This document shows positions 8,321 through 17,661 of a stretch of 64,000 nucleotides of DNA, one piece after another. The DNA comes from Flavobacterium sp. BFFFF2 (GTDB lineage Bacteria > Bacteroidota > Bacteroidia > Flavobacteriales > Flavobacteriaceae), in contig NKJD01000008.1 in NCBI GenBank assembly GCA_002256385.1, positions 29,386 to 93,385 of the forward strand. Direction: 5' to 3'. The position numbers were made by a program, and so were the translations under genes. The stretch's first letter is position 1. Each line of letters opens with the position of its first letter. Below the pieces are notes generated by a model, which worked only from the letters and a program-made list of their open reading frames with translations, did no database searches and was not told the DNA's origin.

Positions 8321-9016
8321 TCACAACGGAATCGCCAACGCAGTCTTCTCTGTTTTGGACTTTTCTGTTTTTGATTTTTCGGGTTTGGTCAAATTCTTTT
8401 CCGATTTTTCAGTGGAAACGGGTGTTTTTTCTTCGGCAATTTCCAAGGTAACTATCATGGATCCGGAGCCACCACCGTTTGATAAATGCCTAAAAGCTCT
8501 TTTGGTAAGGTCAATGTCGCGCACCCGCGAAAATGGGCCGCGGTCGTTGATGGTAACCATAATTGACTTGCCATTGGCTTCGTTGGTTACTCGAAGTTTG
8601 GTTCCCATGGGTAGTTTTTTGTGTGCAGCTGTCCATTTGGAGTTGTCAAAACGTTGGCCACTTGCCGTTCTTCGGCCTTTTAATCGGTCCGAATAATAAG
8701 AAGCATGCGCTTTGCGTTTGTATCTTTTAAAAATGTAATTTTCTTCGGTGCAAATTGAATCTTGGTCAACCGCCTCTGGAACCAAAGCCGTTTCGTCGCG
8801 GCCAATAGAATCTAATTTAACCGCATTTTTAACCACACTCACTGTCTTAGCAAGAGTTTCAGCGCCTGGTTTTTCTTTGCTTACCGCAGTGGTGGTTTCA
8901 GGTGTTGCCGCTTTTGGCTTTTTGTCTGTTTTTATTTGACTGTGTCCCAATTGGCATAGCAACAAGGCAGTTAAGAAATAAAAAGGCAACAAATAGTTTA
9001 GGTGTTTCTTTCTCAT
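8321..9016 (-). CDS. rlpA: Septal ring lytic transglycosylase RlpA family protein
   Basis: 231 residues. A signal peptide (MRKKHLNYLLPFYFLTALLLCQLGHSQ) precedes a low-complexity linker rich in K, T and A. The double-psi beta-barrel lies at ~108–190: ASYYSDRLKGRRTASGQRFD, AAHKKLPMGTKLRVTN, then MVTINDRGPFSRVRDIDLT, with the catalytic aspartate of the NDRGPF motif. RlpA-type enzymes cleave glycan strands lacking stem peptides. The C-terminal 25 residues are a K/E/S/T-rich tail in place of the SPOR domain of E. coli RlpA, so septal targeting by SPOR is not expected. Confidence 0.88.
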   Translation of the reverse strand: MRKKHLNYLLPFYFLTALLLCQLGHSQIKTDKKPKAATPETTTAVSKEKPGAETLAKTVSVVKNAVKLDSIGRDETALVPEAVDQDSICTEENYIFKRYKRKAHASYYSDRLKGRRTASGQRFDNSKWTAAHKKLPMGTKLRVTNEANGKSIMVTINDRGPFSRVRDIDLTKRAFRHLSNGGGSGSMIVTLEIAEEKTPVSTEKSEKNLTKPEKSKTEKSKTEKTALAIPL

Positions 9017-9036
9017 ATTAAATCACTTCAAAAACA

Positions 9037-9059
9037 AAAATGCCCAAAAAGGGCATTTT
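9037..9059 (-). terminator. Rho-independent terminator of the 9061–9489 gene
   Basis: A perfect 9-bp inverted repeat, AAAATGCCC–AAAAA–GGGCATTTT, starts immediately after the stop codon of the minus-strand membrane gene and is followed by T-rich sequence on that strand. Confidence 0.8.
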
Positions 9060-9060
9060 A

Positions 9061-9489
9061 TTAGTTGAAATTAAACCATAAATTCCAAGGCATTCTCGAC
9101 AAAATCAACAGCAATCCTATTAAATAGAACATACTGATTTTGCCAAATTTTGCCGCATCGGTGCTGGCTTTTTTGTGTGTTGACCAACCAATCGTAATGA
9201 GTGTTACCGCAATGATGTTAGTCAGCGGATGCTCCAATGCAGTAAGTCTTAGGGCTGCATTTTTCATTTCATGCATGGCAGCGAAGCCTTTGGGCGACAT
9301 AAAATACAAAATGAGTCCAATGACTAATTGCAAATGGGTGGTAATCAGGGCAAACAAAGCAATTTTACGGTCTTTTGCTGTAAAAACACGTCCTTCTGAT
9401 TTTCCTTTAAATGAATTAACAACGGCAGCAAGAATAAATGCCAAGGCAATGGCAGCCAAGAAGTTGTGGGTAAGTTGGATAAAATACAT
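9061..9489 (-). CDS. Four-TM membrane protein, cytochrome-b-like, unknown function
   Basis: 142 residues with four hydrophobic segments (~6–25, 46–66, 87–105, 120–136). Histidines lie at segment ends or inside them (LTHNF, THLQLVIG, LEHPLTN), a pattern that invites haem binding. Bacteroidota homologues are often labelled cytochrome B, and sometimes wrongly as a ribosomal protein. Haem binding is an inference from the histidines only. A single gene with its own promoter element and terminator. Confidence 0.6.
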   Translation of the reverse strand: MYFIQLTHNFLAAIALAFILAAVVNSFKGKSEGRVFTAKDRKIALFALITTHLQLVIGLILYFMSPKGFAAMHEMKNAALRLTALEHPLTNIIAVTLITIGWSTHKKASTDAAKFGKISMFYLIGLLLILSRMPWNLWFNFN

Positions 9490-9508
9490 AGCGAATTATT
9501 TTGAGTGC

Positions 9509-9516
9509 CAAATATA
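9509..9516 (-). promoter_or_regulatory. -7 promoter element of the 9061–9489 gene
   Basis: The minus strand reads TATATTTG, a perfect TAnnTTTG, 20 bases before the start codon at 9489. Confidence 0.6.
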
Positions 9517-9568
9517 CACTTAATTCTCAAAATCAGTTAATGCCCGAATTGGAACGATTTAAAATGGC

Positions 9569-10348
9569 TTATTCAAAGTAATAAACATACCCAAAATTTA
9601 ACAGCACAAGCGTGTCGTTCGATTTGTTTTCGGGGTATAAAATTGAATTTGGACTTACGCCGTCAATCCAATCGGTAAAGAAGTATTGGTACCGGGCATC
9701 TAAAAACAGGTCGATGGCCTCGTTGAGTCGGTATCGTAAACCGCCGCCAAACGACAGTGAGTAAGTAAAATTGGTGGCATTGGACAAACCGCCAAAATAT
9801 TTTTCGGGAGTGGTTAATGGCGTATTTATGTTTCCTAAATCCGATTCAACCTTTGGGATGTAATAATCGCCATGAATGCCACCTGTGAAATAGGGGCGAA
9901 GCACTCCAATGGAACTCGTAAAATCTCTGATGCTGGTTGGGAAATATTCCAATTGCAGGCCCAAGTCAGCAATAGAAGTAGTTCCATGCATGGCTCTTAA
10001 TTGTCGGGCCATGACACTGTTTTTTGAGCCATCAACATATTTTCCATAATGTTGAAGGTCCGTTTTGCTAAAAGACAATTCAGCACGCAACTTAAAATGA
10101 TCACCAAAGTAGCCACTGGAACTGTAATTGTAGTTGGAACTGTAAGCAAAATTCAGATAGTAAAACCCGCCAATGGTATAGCCCATATTAGCATAACTGC
10201 TTGAGAACTCTTCGCGGGCACCATAATCTGATTGCAGCGAAAACCCACCTACAAAAAAACCATATTCTGCTGCATACCCAAACTGACCAAAACTAAAATA
10301 GCTTGTCAGGTTTAGTAAGATGAGCGTTACAATGAATCTGAGTTTCAT
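9569..10348 (-). CDS. THC0290_0291 family outer-membrane protein
   Basis: 259 residues. A signal peptide (MKLRFIVTLILLNLTSYFSFG) is followed by an aromatic, glycine-rich sequence of alternating beta strands (YAAEYGFFVGGFSLQSDYG, HFKLRAELSFSKTDLQ, GLRYRLNEAIDLFLDARYQY), and the chain ends LLNFGYVYYFE with an aromatic terminal strand as expected for an outer-membrane barrel. YGFFVGGFSLQSDYG and RYQYFFTDWIDGVSPN are typical of the THC0290_0291 family of Flavobacteriia. Function unknown. Monocistronic, with a TATATTTG element upstream. Confidence 0.75.
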   Translation of the reverse strand: MKLRFIVTLILLNLTSYFSFGQFGYAAEYGFFVGGFSLQSDYGAREEFSSSYANMGYTIGGFYYLNFAYSSNYNYSSSGYFGDHFKLRAELSFSKTDLQHYGKYVDGSKNSVMARQLRAMHGTTSIADLGLQLEYFPTSIRDFTSSIGVLRPYFTGGIHGDYYIPKVESDLGNINTPLTTPEKYFGGLSNATNFTYSLSFGGGLRYRLNEAIDLFLDARYQYFFTDWIDGVSPNSILYPENKSNDTLVLLNFGYVYYFE

Positions 10349-10370
10349 GAAGTAGTAAAACTAGGTTCGA

Positions 10371-10378
10371 CAAATATA
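10371..10378 (-). promoter_or_regulatory. -7 promoter element of the THC0290_0291 gene
   Basis: The minus strand reads TATATTTG 22 bases before the start at 10348. Confidence 0.55.
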
Positions 10379-10467
10379 AAAAAACGACCGACTGATTGGC
10401 TTGTTTTTTCAAGAGAAACGAAAATTATTTCTTTTGTTATATTGGGTCATTGTTCTAAAAAAAAGTG

Positions 10468-10497
10468 TTTGTCCATTTTGAATAAAATGTATATTTG
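10468..10497 (+). promoter_or_regulatory. Promoter of gdhA (-33 TTTG and -7 TATATTTG)
   Basis: TTTG at 10468–10471 and TATATTTG at 10490–10497 are separated by 18 bases, close to the Bacteroidota consensus TTTG-N19-TAnnTTTG. The predicted transcript starts near 10504, about 40 bases before the ATG. This is the best promoter match in the window. Confidence 0.75.
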
Positions 10498-10540
10498 TGC
10501 CCGTTACGAAAACGATTTCTTTAATTCAATAAAACCATAA

Positions 10541-11887
<1,347 letters not shown>

Positions 11888-11997
11888 TAACAAACTAAAC
11901 CAAACTATATTTTTATTGAAATCTAACTGGAAGTAACGGGTTTTTAATTTGGATTCCCTTCAAATGTAAAACAAGTTACCAAACAGTTTGACAACAA

Positions 11998-12040
11998 CAA
12001 GCGGTTGTAGAAGTAGCATTGCTTTTACAATCGCTTGTTT
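11998..12040 (+). terminator. Hairpin terminator downstream of gdhA
   Basis: CAAGCGGTTGTAGAAG pairs with CTTTTACAATCGCTTG across a short loop (16-bp stem with two G·U-type mismatches), followed by a T-rich run. It lies 110 bases after the gdhA stop and could also serve the convergent gene. Confidence 0.65.
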
Positions 12041-12090
12041 GTTTTATGTATTAAGGTAAATGGAAGTGGTGCATTGTACAACGAATATGA

Positions 12091-12849
12091 TTACGTCTTA
12101 CTACTGCGTAGCCTCATCACTTTCATACGGTGCCAGGCCACTCGGTGACGTTGTTTGTACAACCACAATGAACCCAAGTCCAGTCCGAAGTAAAAAAAAC
12201 TAATGCCCGAAGGCGGATTGGCACTTTTTAATAAGGGAAATATGCCAAAGGCGGTGTTGGGCCAAACCCAACAATGGTAGCGGGTGCCCACAATTTCAAG
12301 GAAAGCCACGACCAAATACATGGTAAAATAAAACAGGCGTTCGCGCGATTTGTGGCGTAACAGAAAAACAATCAGCAGGGTTAAAGTAAAACCAAAAACA
12401 TCTTTTCTACATAACAAAAAAAAGCTGCTATAGGCCAACATAAATAGGAGCAAGCCTTTTTCAATCAATTTTTTATTGATTTTCACCGCTTTCTCCTTGC
12501 AAAAATAATAGGTGGTAATATACAAGATGGCGTGTCCGGGGGGCACATAAACAGGGACATTTTGCAAGCGGTATTCATACATTTGAAACACCAACGAAAA
12601 CAAACATTCACCGCCAATGCCGATGAGTAGGGCATAGCCCATTAATTCTTTGGCCCGAGGGGTGCCTTTGAACCACAAATACAAAAACACGGCAAGCATC
12701 ATTACATTGGCAATCCATTGGCCATTTGGATGTGCTGCTATAAGATAAGTGCTGTCAAAGTAAAGCCCAAATGCAATGAATGCAAAAAGCAATCCAAGTG
12801 TTTTTATGAATGGTGAAATGAGTGGCAACATTAAACGTATAAAAAACAA
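12091..12849 (-). CDS. Multi-pass membrane protein, unknown function
   Basis: 252 residues with about six to seven hydrophobic segments, for example FIKTLGLLFAFIAFGLYF (14–31), VMMLAVFLYLWF (49–60) and GFTLTLLIVFLL (153–164). A conserved-looking signature NPPSGISFFYFGLDLGSLWLY near the C-terminus, with charged residues and histidines at the end, is typical of an uncharacterised Bacteroidota membrane family. The gene lies 50 bp downstream of a DCC-family gene on the same strand and may be co-transcribed with it. Confidence 0.6.
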   Translation of the reverse strand: MFFIRLMLPLISPFIKTLGLLFAFIAFGLYFDSTYLIAAHPNGQWIANVMMLAVFLYLWFKGTPRAKELMGYALLIGIGGECLFSLVFQMYEYRLQNVPVYVPPGHAILYITTYYFCKEKAVKINKKLIEKGLLLFMLAYSSFFLLCRKDVFGFTLTLLIVFLLRHKSRERLFYFTMYLVVAFLEIVGTRYHCWVWPNTAFGIFPLLKSANPPSGISFFYFGLDLGSLWLYKQRHRVAWHRMKVMRLRSSKT

Positions 12850-12899
12850 AATTTGACTGAAGGGCCAAAGTACTTAAAATCGTTTCAAAAGAACAAACA

Positions 12900-13274
12900 T
12901 TATTTATTTACAGCACAATCACTATCGTTGCAACGACCAAACACATAGCGCCGATCAGCCAGCCAGGCATAGAGTCTGTCGCCCAATGGGGTCCAAGCCA
13001 CCAATTGCAACAACGGATAAAAGAGCCAGCCAACGGGCAACAACATGGAAAGGCGCACACAAGCAGCAAATCCGTGGTGCCATTGGCCATTGTACAAACT
13101 CAAGGCTTGTTGGGCTTTGTCAAAGAGTGCGGTGTTATTCGGAAAAGCAAGGGCCAGATCGGAAAGAGGCGCTTGCTCCGTTTTACCCAACCAATCAAGC
13201 GTATGGATGGTTTTTGCGGTTTGGACACAAAACCGACAGTGGTGGTCGTAGTAAAAGATGGTTTTGACGTTCAA
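12900..13274 (-). CDS. DCC family thiol-disulfide oxidoreductase-like protein (DUF393)
   Basis: 124 residues. The N-terminal motif FYYDHHCRFCVQTAKTI carries a CxxC-type pair (CRFC) in the DxxCxxC arrangement that names the DCC (DUF393) family, and LLQLVAWTPLGDRLYAWLADRR is its usual C-terminal helix pair. A thioredoxin-like fold is expected; substrates are unknown. The gene ends the run 13771–15153, 13278–13778, 12900–13274; the gap to the upstream lipoprotein gene is only 3 bp, so they are probably co-transcribed. Confidence 0.85.
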   Translation of the reverse strand: MNVKTIFYYDHHCRFCVQTAKTIHTLDWLGKTEQAPLSDLALAFPNNTALFDKAQQALSLYNGQWHHGFAACVRLSMLLPVGWLFYPLLQLVAWTPLGDRLYAWLADRRYVFGRCNDSDCAVNK

Positions 13275-13277
13275 TTT

Positions 13278-13778
13278 CTATTTAAAATAAATCGGAATCC
13301 GCAATATGGCCGTCACAGGAATTCCTCGTTTCGTGGCAGGTTGCATGTTTGGCAAACTGTCGGACAATCTTTGTTCTAGGCCCATCCGCAAGGTGTCGGG
13401 CCAAGAAGCAGTTTCAATCAGCAAGTGGCAGCTTGGTCTGGCTTTTGGTTTTACCGTAATTTCAACCAGTAATGAATCGAGGGGCTGTTGTTTGCATTCC
13501 GCTGAAGTGCTAAGTTGTTGCGTAATTAAATGCGTGAGTCCATCAAACAAGCATTTGCGGCGCAGCATGCTGCCTTTTACCAATTGGCAATCGGGCAAAG
13601 ACGGAAATTCATCAACCTGTTTCCAGTTGATGGCTTTTTCTTGCTCCAAAAGCAAGCGGTTTTCATCGGGCACGGGTTCGCCAAAAAATTGACACGAACC
13701 AACAAGGCACATCACAAAAAGACCTAAAATCATTTTTTTAGGAAAAAAAGTCTTGACCCATGTTTCCCGTCTACTCAT
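13278..13778 (-). CDS. Lipoprotein, unknown function
   Basis: 166 residues. The start ATG at 13778 overlaps the upstream stop (ATGAGTAG), suggesting translational coupling; an internal ATG at 13733 (MILGLFVMCLVGSC) would also leave the lipobox VGSC intact. The mature part contains CLFDGLTHLITQQL and a strand-rich end (PVTAILRIPIYFK) resembling small TonB-C-like domains, including the RGIPVTAILRIP stretch, but the resemblance is weak. Inner or outer membrane lipoprotein by inference. It forms an operon with the esterase gene upstream and the DCC gene downstream. Confidence 0.55.
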   Translation of the reverse strand: MSRRETWVKTFFPKKMILGLFVMCLVGSCQFFGEPVPDENRLLLEQEKAINWKQVDEFPSLPDCQLVKGSMLRRKCLFDGLTHLITQQLSTSAECKQQPLDSLLVEITVKPKARPSCHLLIETASWPDTLRMGLEQRLSDSLPNMQPATKRGIPVTAILRIPIYFK

Positions 13779-15153
13779 GCCAAATCCATTTCAAGGTAAC
13801 ACCCGAACCTTTCAAAATGTACAAGCCAGCAGGCAAGCGCCAAGCTGACACCTCATTTTGTCCTGGGTGCAATACATACGTTCCTTGCAGGGAGCCCATT
13901 GCATTGTAGATCGTTACTTGCAAATCATCAGCTGTGCCATTGAGCCAAAATTGATGCGCCCCATAAGCGTACAACTTCGGAACCACTTTTATAGATGCAG
14001 CATCATTTAACATTTGTTGCTGAAACAACCACTTGTAGGCAGCCGAAAATTCGCCCTTCCAATAACTTTCGGAATGCGAGCCATACGTATCATATTTGGT
14101 GCGCGTTTCAGTGGTGGCTAATCCTTTGCTTTGCAAGGCGGTAATCACCTGATTGCATTCTGAAACCAAGGTGGTCGATTCATTTTGACTCGCCACCAAA
14201 TAGCATCTGCTTGCTGATAAAGTATTGTTTGACCCTTGAATGTCATTGAGTAAGTCATTTTGGCAAAACCAAAAGGCAGGGCTAAAAATCCCAATTTTCC
14301 CGAAAACCTGAGGGTACCGTTCAGCCGCATAAGCACTGATTAATCCACCCATCGAACTGCCAGCGATGCCGGTGTATGCTGCGGTTGTTAATGTCCGGTA
14401 ATGGCTGTCAATAAAAGGTTTAATCGATTGAATGATGCTTTGAACGTACAAATCGCCTTGCCCGCCGCCATATTGGGCGTTCACCCATGGGCTGTATTCA
14501 TTGAGCCGATCGGCACCGCCATTGTCAATCCCGACCACAATGGCTCCATAATCGCCTTGTGAAGCCAACAAATTAAGCGATTCATCCACTTGCCATTCGC
14601 CCGAAAACGACGTGGCATTGTCAAATAAATTTTGGCCATCGTGCATATACAACACCGGATATTGCTTAGTCGAAGTGGCATAATCGGGAGGTAAATACAA
14701 CCAAATGCGGCGGTATTTATTTAATGGACTTAAGAAAAAAGCGGGGTCTAAAATTTGCACGTTCGAAGCAGCGGTCGATGCTGTGCCAGAACCAGCGAGG
14801 TCTTCCCATGACAAAATGCTCAAAGTCAGGGTTTGTGCCGTCCCCGTAAAATTGGCTGTCCGGTTGGGTAGATAACTGCCGCTGGCATTTCCTTCTACCA
14901 TGGTCCAACTGCCCCGTGTAAATTTAAATGAACAACTGCCCGATGCCTCGGGTATGGTAATGGCCCAAGCTCCTGGACCGTCGGCTTGCAATTGGTAGGC
15001 CGTGTTTCCTGGGTCCCAATTGTTAAAAGAACCTGCCACATAAATGGCCGCATTTGCTGGGGTGTTGGCAGGGATGGCAGTAACACGCAAAGTAAGTTGT
15101 GCGTGCAGGCAACCGTAAAAAAACAATAAAAGCCCAAGCCAGATTTGACGCAT
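13771..15153 (-). CDS. Secreted esterase with N-terminal carbohydrate-binding domain and T9SS-like tail
   Basis: 460 residues. A signal peptide (MRQIWLGLLLFFYGCLHAQ) precedes a starch-binding/E-set domain (~20–115; AIYVAGSFNNWDPGN is its signature). The alpha/beta-hydrolase domain follows: RRIWLYLPPDYATS, YPVLYMHDGQNLFDN, nucleophile elbow GSSMGG (~268), and a histidine in YGSHSESYW. This is the Fes/esterase-D family. The last ~75 residues (VPKLYAYGAHQFWLNG, then YNAMGSLQGTYVL, then AWRLPAGLYILKG) look like a type IX secretion sorting domain, so the enzyme is probably exported to the surface or medium. Substrate perhaps an acylated polysaccharide. Confidence 0.8.
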   Translation of the reverse strand: MRQIWLGLLLFFYGCLHAQLTLRVTAIPANTPANAAIYVAGSFNNWDPGNTAYQLQADGPGAWAITIPEASGSCSFKFTRGSWTMVEGNASGSYLPNRTANFTGTAQTLTLSILSWEDLAGSGTASTAASNVQILDPAFFLSPLNKYRRIWLYLPPDYATSTKQYPVLYMHDGQNLFDNATSFSGEWQVDESLNLLASQGDYGAIVVGIDNGGADRLNEYSPWVNAQYGGGQGDLYVQSIIQSIKPFIDSHYRTLTTAAYTGIAGSSMGGLISAYAAERYPQVFGKIGIFSPAFWFCQNDLLNDIQGSNNTLSASRCYLVASQNESTTLVSECNQVITALQSKGLATTETRTKYDTYGSHSESYWKGEFSAAYKWLFQQQMLNDAASIKVVPKLYAYGAHQFWLNGTADDLQVTIYNAMGSLQGTYVLHPGQNEVSAWRLPAGLYILKGSGVTLKWIWHE

Positions 15154-15174
15154 TATTTTTTAAATTTTAAGTTT

Positions 15175-15182
15175 CAAAGATA
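15175..15182 (-). promoter_or_regulatory. -7 promoter element of the esterase operon
   Basis: The minus strand reads TATCTTTG 22 bases before the start at 15153. Confidence 0.5.
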
Positions 15183-15272
15183 CGTTTTTACGCCTAAATA
15201 ATGATGCCACCTCCTAAGAATCACCTGCTTGCAGAAAGCCGTTTGTTTGGCATGCAAAAGGCCGCTTTTTTG

Positions 15273-15280
15273 TACATTTG
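15273..15280 (+). promoter_or_regulatory. -7 promoter element of pepD
   Basis: TACATTTG lies 27 bases before the ATG at 15308, with TTTG at 15246–15249 upstream (spacing 23, slightly long). The element supports the start at 15308 over the longer frame at 15278. Confidence 0.5.
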
Positions 15281-15307
15281 GGCTTCACTTTTTTGATTCA
15301 TTTTACT

Positions 15308-16771
15308 ATGTCAGATATCATCCGCCAATTGGCGCCTCAGGCCGTCTGGACGCATTTTGCCGACCTCAATGCCGTGCCTCGTCCGTCCAAAAAAGAAGAC
15401 CGCGTTATTGCCTTTATGAAAGATTTTGGGCAGCAATTGGGCCTTGAAACCTTTGAAGACGACATCCGCAATGTCATTATTCGCAAACCAGCCACACCTG
15501 GTATGGAAAATCGGAAAGCAGTGGTCTTGCAAGGTCACCTCGACATGGTGCACCAAAAAAACAACGATACCGTATTTGACTTTGACACCCAAGGCATTGA
15601 CATGTACGTCGATGGCGATTGGGTTCGGGCCAAAGGAACCACTTTGGGCGCCGACAATGGATTGGGCGTTGCCGCCATCATGGCGGTGTTGTCGAGTACC
15701 GACTTGGCGCATCCGGCCATTGAAGCCTTGTTTACCATTGACGAAGAGACAGGGATGACGGGCGCCTTGAACCTCAAAGGAGGCATTTTGCAAGGGCAAA
15801 TTTTATTGAATTTAGACACCGAAGAAGACGATGAAATTGACATTGGCTGCGCAGGCGGCGTCGATGTCACCGCCGAAGCTTTGTACGATGAAGAAACCGT
15901 GGAACCACATTTTGTGGGCTATGCTTTGACCATCAAAGGTTTGCAAGGAGGCCATTCGGGGATGGACATTCACAAAGGCTTGGGCAATGCCAATAAATTG
16001 ATGAACCGTTTGCTGTTTTTGGCATTTGAAGATTTCGATGTCCGATTGAGCCAATTGCACGGCGGCAGTTTGCGCAATGCCATTCCGCGTGAAAGTGAAG
16101 CCATTGTGGTCATTTCACCTACTTTTGAAGAAGCCTTTTTGGCTGATTGGGACCAATGGACAACTGAAATTCTCCAAGAATACAAAACCGTGGAGCCCCA
16201 ATTGCAAATCAGTTGCACCCGTCTAGATAGTTGCCCAACTCAGGTGATGCCCAACTTGGCCCAACAACATTTTTTAAGGGCCTTATATGCCGCACACAAT
16301 GGCGTTTACCGTATGAGCCCTGACTTTGACGGCTTGGTAGAAACTTCCAATAACATTGCCAAAGTAACCGTTGAAAGCGGAAGGGTGTTGGTGCAATGCC
16401 TGACAAGGTCGTCGGTGGAAACCTCCAAAATGGATTTGGCGCAGGCCTTGCGTTCAGCCTTTGAATTGATGGGGGCCGAAGTGAGTTTTTCGGGGAGTTA
16501 CCCGGGCTGGACACCCAATCCGAATTCTGAAATTTTAGAAGTGCTCAAGGCTATTTACCAAAAGCAACAAGGGGCTGAACCCCGAGTAGTGGCTTGCCAT
16601 GCCGGTTTAGAATGTGGTATTTTAGGCACCAATTACCCCCACATGGACATGATTTCATTTGGACCAACCATTCACGGCGCGCACAGCCCCGATGAACGGG
16701 CAAGCATTTCTTCGACGCAAAAATTTTGGTCGTTTTTAGTTGAAATTTTAGCTTCCATTCCTTCCAAATAA
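15308..16771 (+). CDS. pepD: Aminoacyl-histidine dipeptidase (M20 family, PepD-like)
   Basis: 487 residues from MSDIIRQLAPQAVWTHF. Zinc-binding motifs of M20 peptidases are in order: LQGHLDMVHQ (~72), GADNGLGVA (~110), TIDEETGMTGA with the catalytic glutamates (~140), LNLDTEEDDEIDIG (~165) and a C-terminal FGPTIHGAHSPDE with the final histidine ligand. GGHSGMDIHKGLGNANKL marks the lid/dimerisation domain. The length and the sequence RPSKKEDRVI fit beta-Ala-His/Xaa-His dipeptidase (cytosol nonspecific dipeptidase). Cytoplasmic peptide turnover is the likely role. DinB-family gene follows 27 bp downstream. Confidence 0.93.
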   Translation: MSDIIRQLAPQAVWTHFADLNAVPRPSKKEDRVIAFMKDFGQQLGLETFEDDIRNVIIRKPATPGMENRKAVVLQGHLDMVHQKNNDTVFDFDTQGIDMYVDGDWVRAKGTTLGADNGLGVAAIMAVLSSTDLAHPAIEALFTIDEETGMTGALNLKGGILQGQILLNLDTEEDDEIDIGCAGGVDVTAEALYDEETVEPHFVGYALTIKGLQGGHSGMDIHKGLGNANKLMNRLLFLAFEDFDVRLSQLHGGSLRNAIPRESEAIVVISPTFEEAFLADWDQWTTEILQEYKTVEPQLQISCTRLDSCPTQVMPNLAQQHFLRALYAAHNGVYRMSPDFDGLVETSNNIAKVTVESGRVLVQCLTRSSVETSKMDLAQALRSAFELMGAEVSFSGSYPGWTPNPNSEILEVLKAIYQKQQGAEPRVVACHAGLECGILGTNYPHMDMISFGPTIHGAHSPDERASISSTQKFWSFLVEILASIPSK

Positions 16772-16798
16772 CAACCAATACCAACCAATTAACCAACC

Positions 16799-17311
16799 AT
16801 GACCAAAAACCTATTAACCACCAACCAGTATGCGCCCTACTATGGCACCTATTTGTCATTGGTCCCCGATGACAATTTATTAGAGGTGTTAGAAATTGCG
16901 CAGCACCAATTTATTAAATTCGTACAAGACGTACCCCTCGAAAAAATTGATTATGCTTACGCGCCCGGCAAGTGGACGCTCAAAGACATGGTGCAACACA
17001 TTGTTGATGTGGAACGCGTTTTTGCCTACCGCGCCTTGCGCATTGGCCGCGGTGACACCACTGACCTGCCTGGTTTTGACGAAAATGAGTATGCAGACGC
17101 TGCGCAAGCCAACCGCCGAAGCATGCAGGGCTTGTTGTCGGAGTTTGCCGCCGTGAGGTTGTCCACCTTGTGCCTTTTTGGGTCGCTTTCGTCCGAAGAA
17201 TTGATGAAAATGGGCACCGCTTCAGGCCACAACATCAGTCCGCTGGCCTTGGGCTACATCATTGTAGGGCATCAAATACACCACATGAAGGTGTTTACCG
17301 AAAGGTATTAA
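16799..17311 (+). CDS. DinB family protein
   Basis: 170 residues of a four-helix-bundle DinB/YfiT-like protein. Three histidines expected to bind a divalent metal are visible: WTLKDMVQHIVDVERVF (~57) and ALGYIIVGHQIHHMKVF (~145–160). Members of this family act as thiol-dependent transferases, for example with bacillithiol, or are of unknown function. The gene is 27 bp after pepD and probably in the same transcript, which ends in the hairpin at 17331–17359. Confidence 0.85.
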   Translation: MTKNLLTTNQYAPYYGTYLSLVPDDNLLEVLEIAQHQFIKFVQDVPLEKIDYAYAPGKWTLKDMVQHIVDVERVFAYRALRIGRGDTTDLPGFDENEYADAAQANRRSMQGLLSEFAAVRLSTLCLFGSLSSEELMKMGTASGHNISPLALGYIIVGHQIHHMKVFTERY

Positions 17312-17330
17312 AACCAAAGAAGTATTAGAA

Positions 17331-17359
17331 GCCGCCTCAGCATTTGGGGCGGTTTTTTT
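17331..17359 (+). terminator. Rho-independent terminator
   Basis: A GC-rich hairpin CCGCCTCAGCATTTGGGGCGG is followed by TTTTTTT, 20 bases after the DinB-gene stop. Confidence 0.85.
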
Positions 17360-17431
17360 GATAGGTAAAATGTCCAAATTTTTCTTGTGAGGTAGGCAGC
17401 GTGAATATTGGTTTTTGAATAGTAATAAAAA

Positions 17432-17613
17432 TTAAACCCAGATTATGCATTAGAAATTTATTACAAGAAAAAATGACTGCAAATCTGGAAATGTACTCCT
17501 TTTTTTGTCCTCAATGTAGCTCTGCTACATCTGCGGTAAAAAAAGTCCGTGCACTCCCATCTTTATTGTCCTTTTCCCTTTCATTGCAAAGTCTAATGCG
17601 TAATCTGGGTTAA
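17432..17613. mobile_element. MITE-like element, family B, copy 1
   Basis: 182 bp including TTAA on both sides. The ends are inverted repeats: ACCCAGATTATGCATTAGA at the left and its near-complement CTAATGCGTAATCTGGG at the right. There is no ORF. A central hairpin TGTAGCTCTGCTACA is flanked by AT-rich arms. It is the inverse orientation of the copy at 38177–38358 and exactly the same length. Confidence 0.85.
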
Positions 17614-17661
17614 AAAACAAATTAACCGTAATTGTATAGGTTCTTAAGGTCGAAAAAGGGC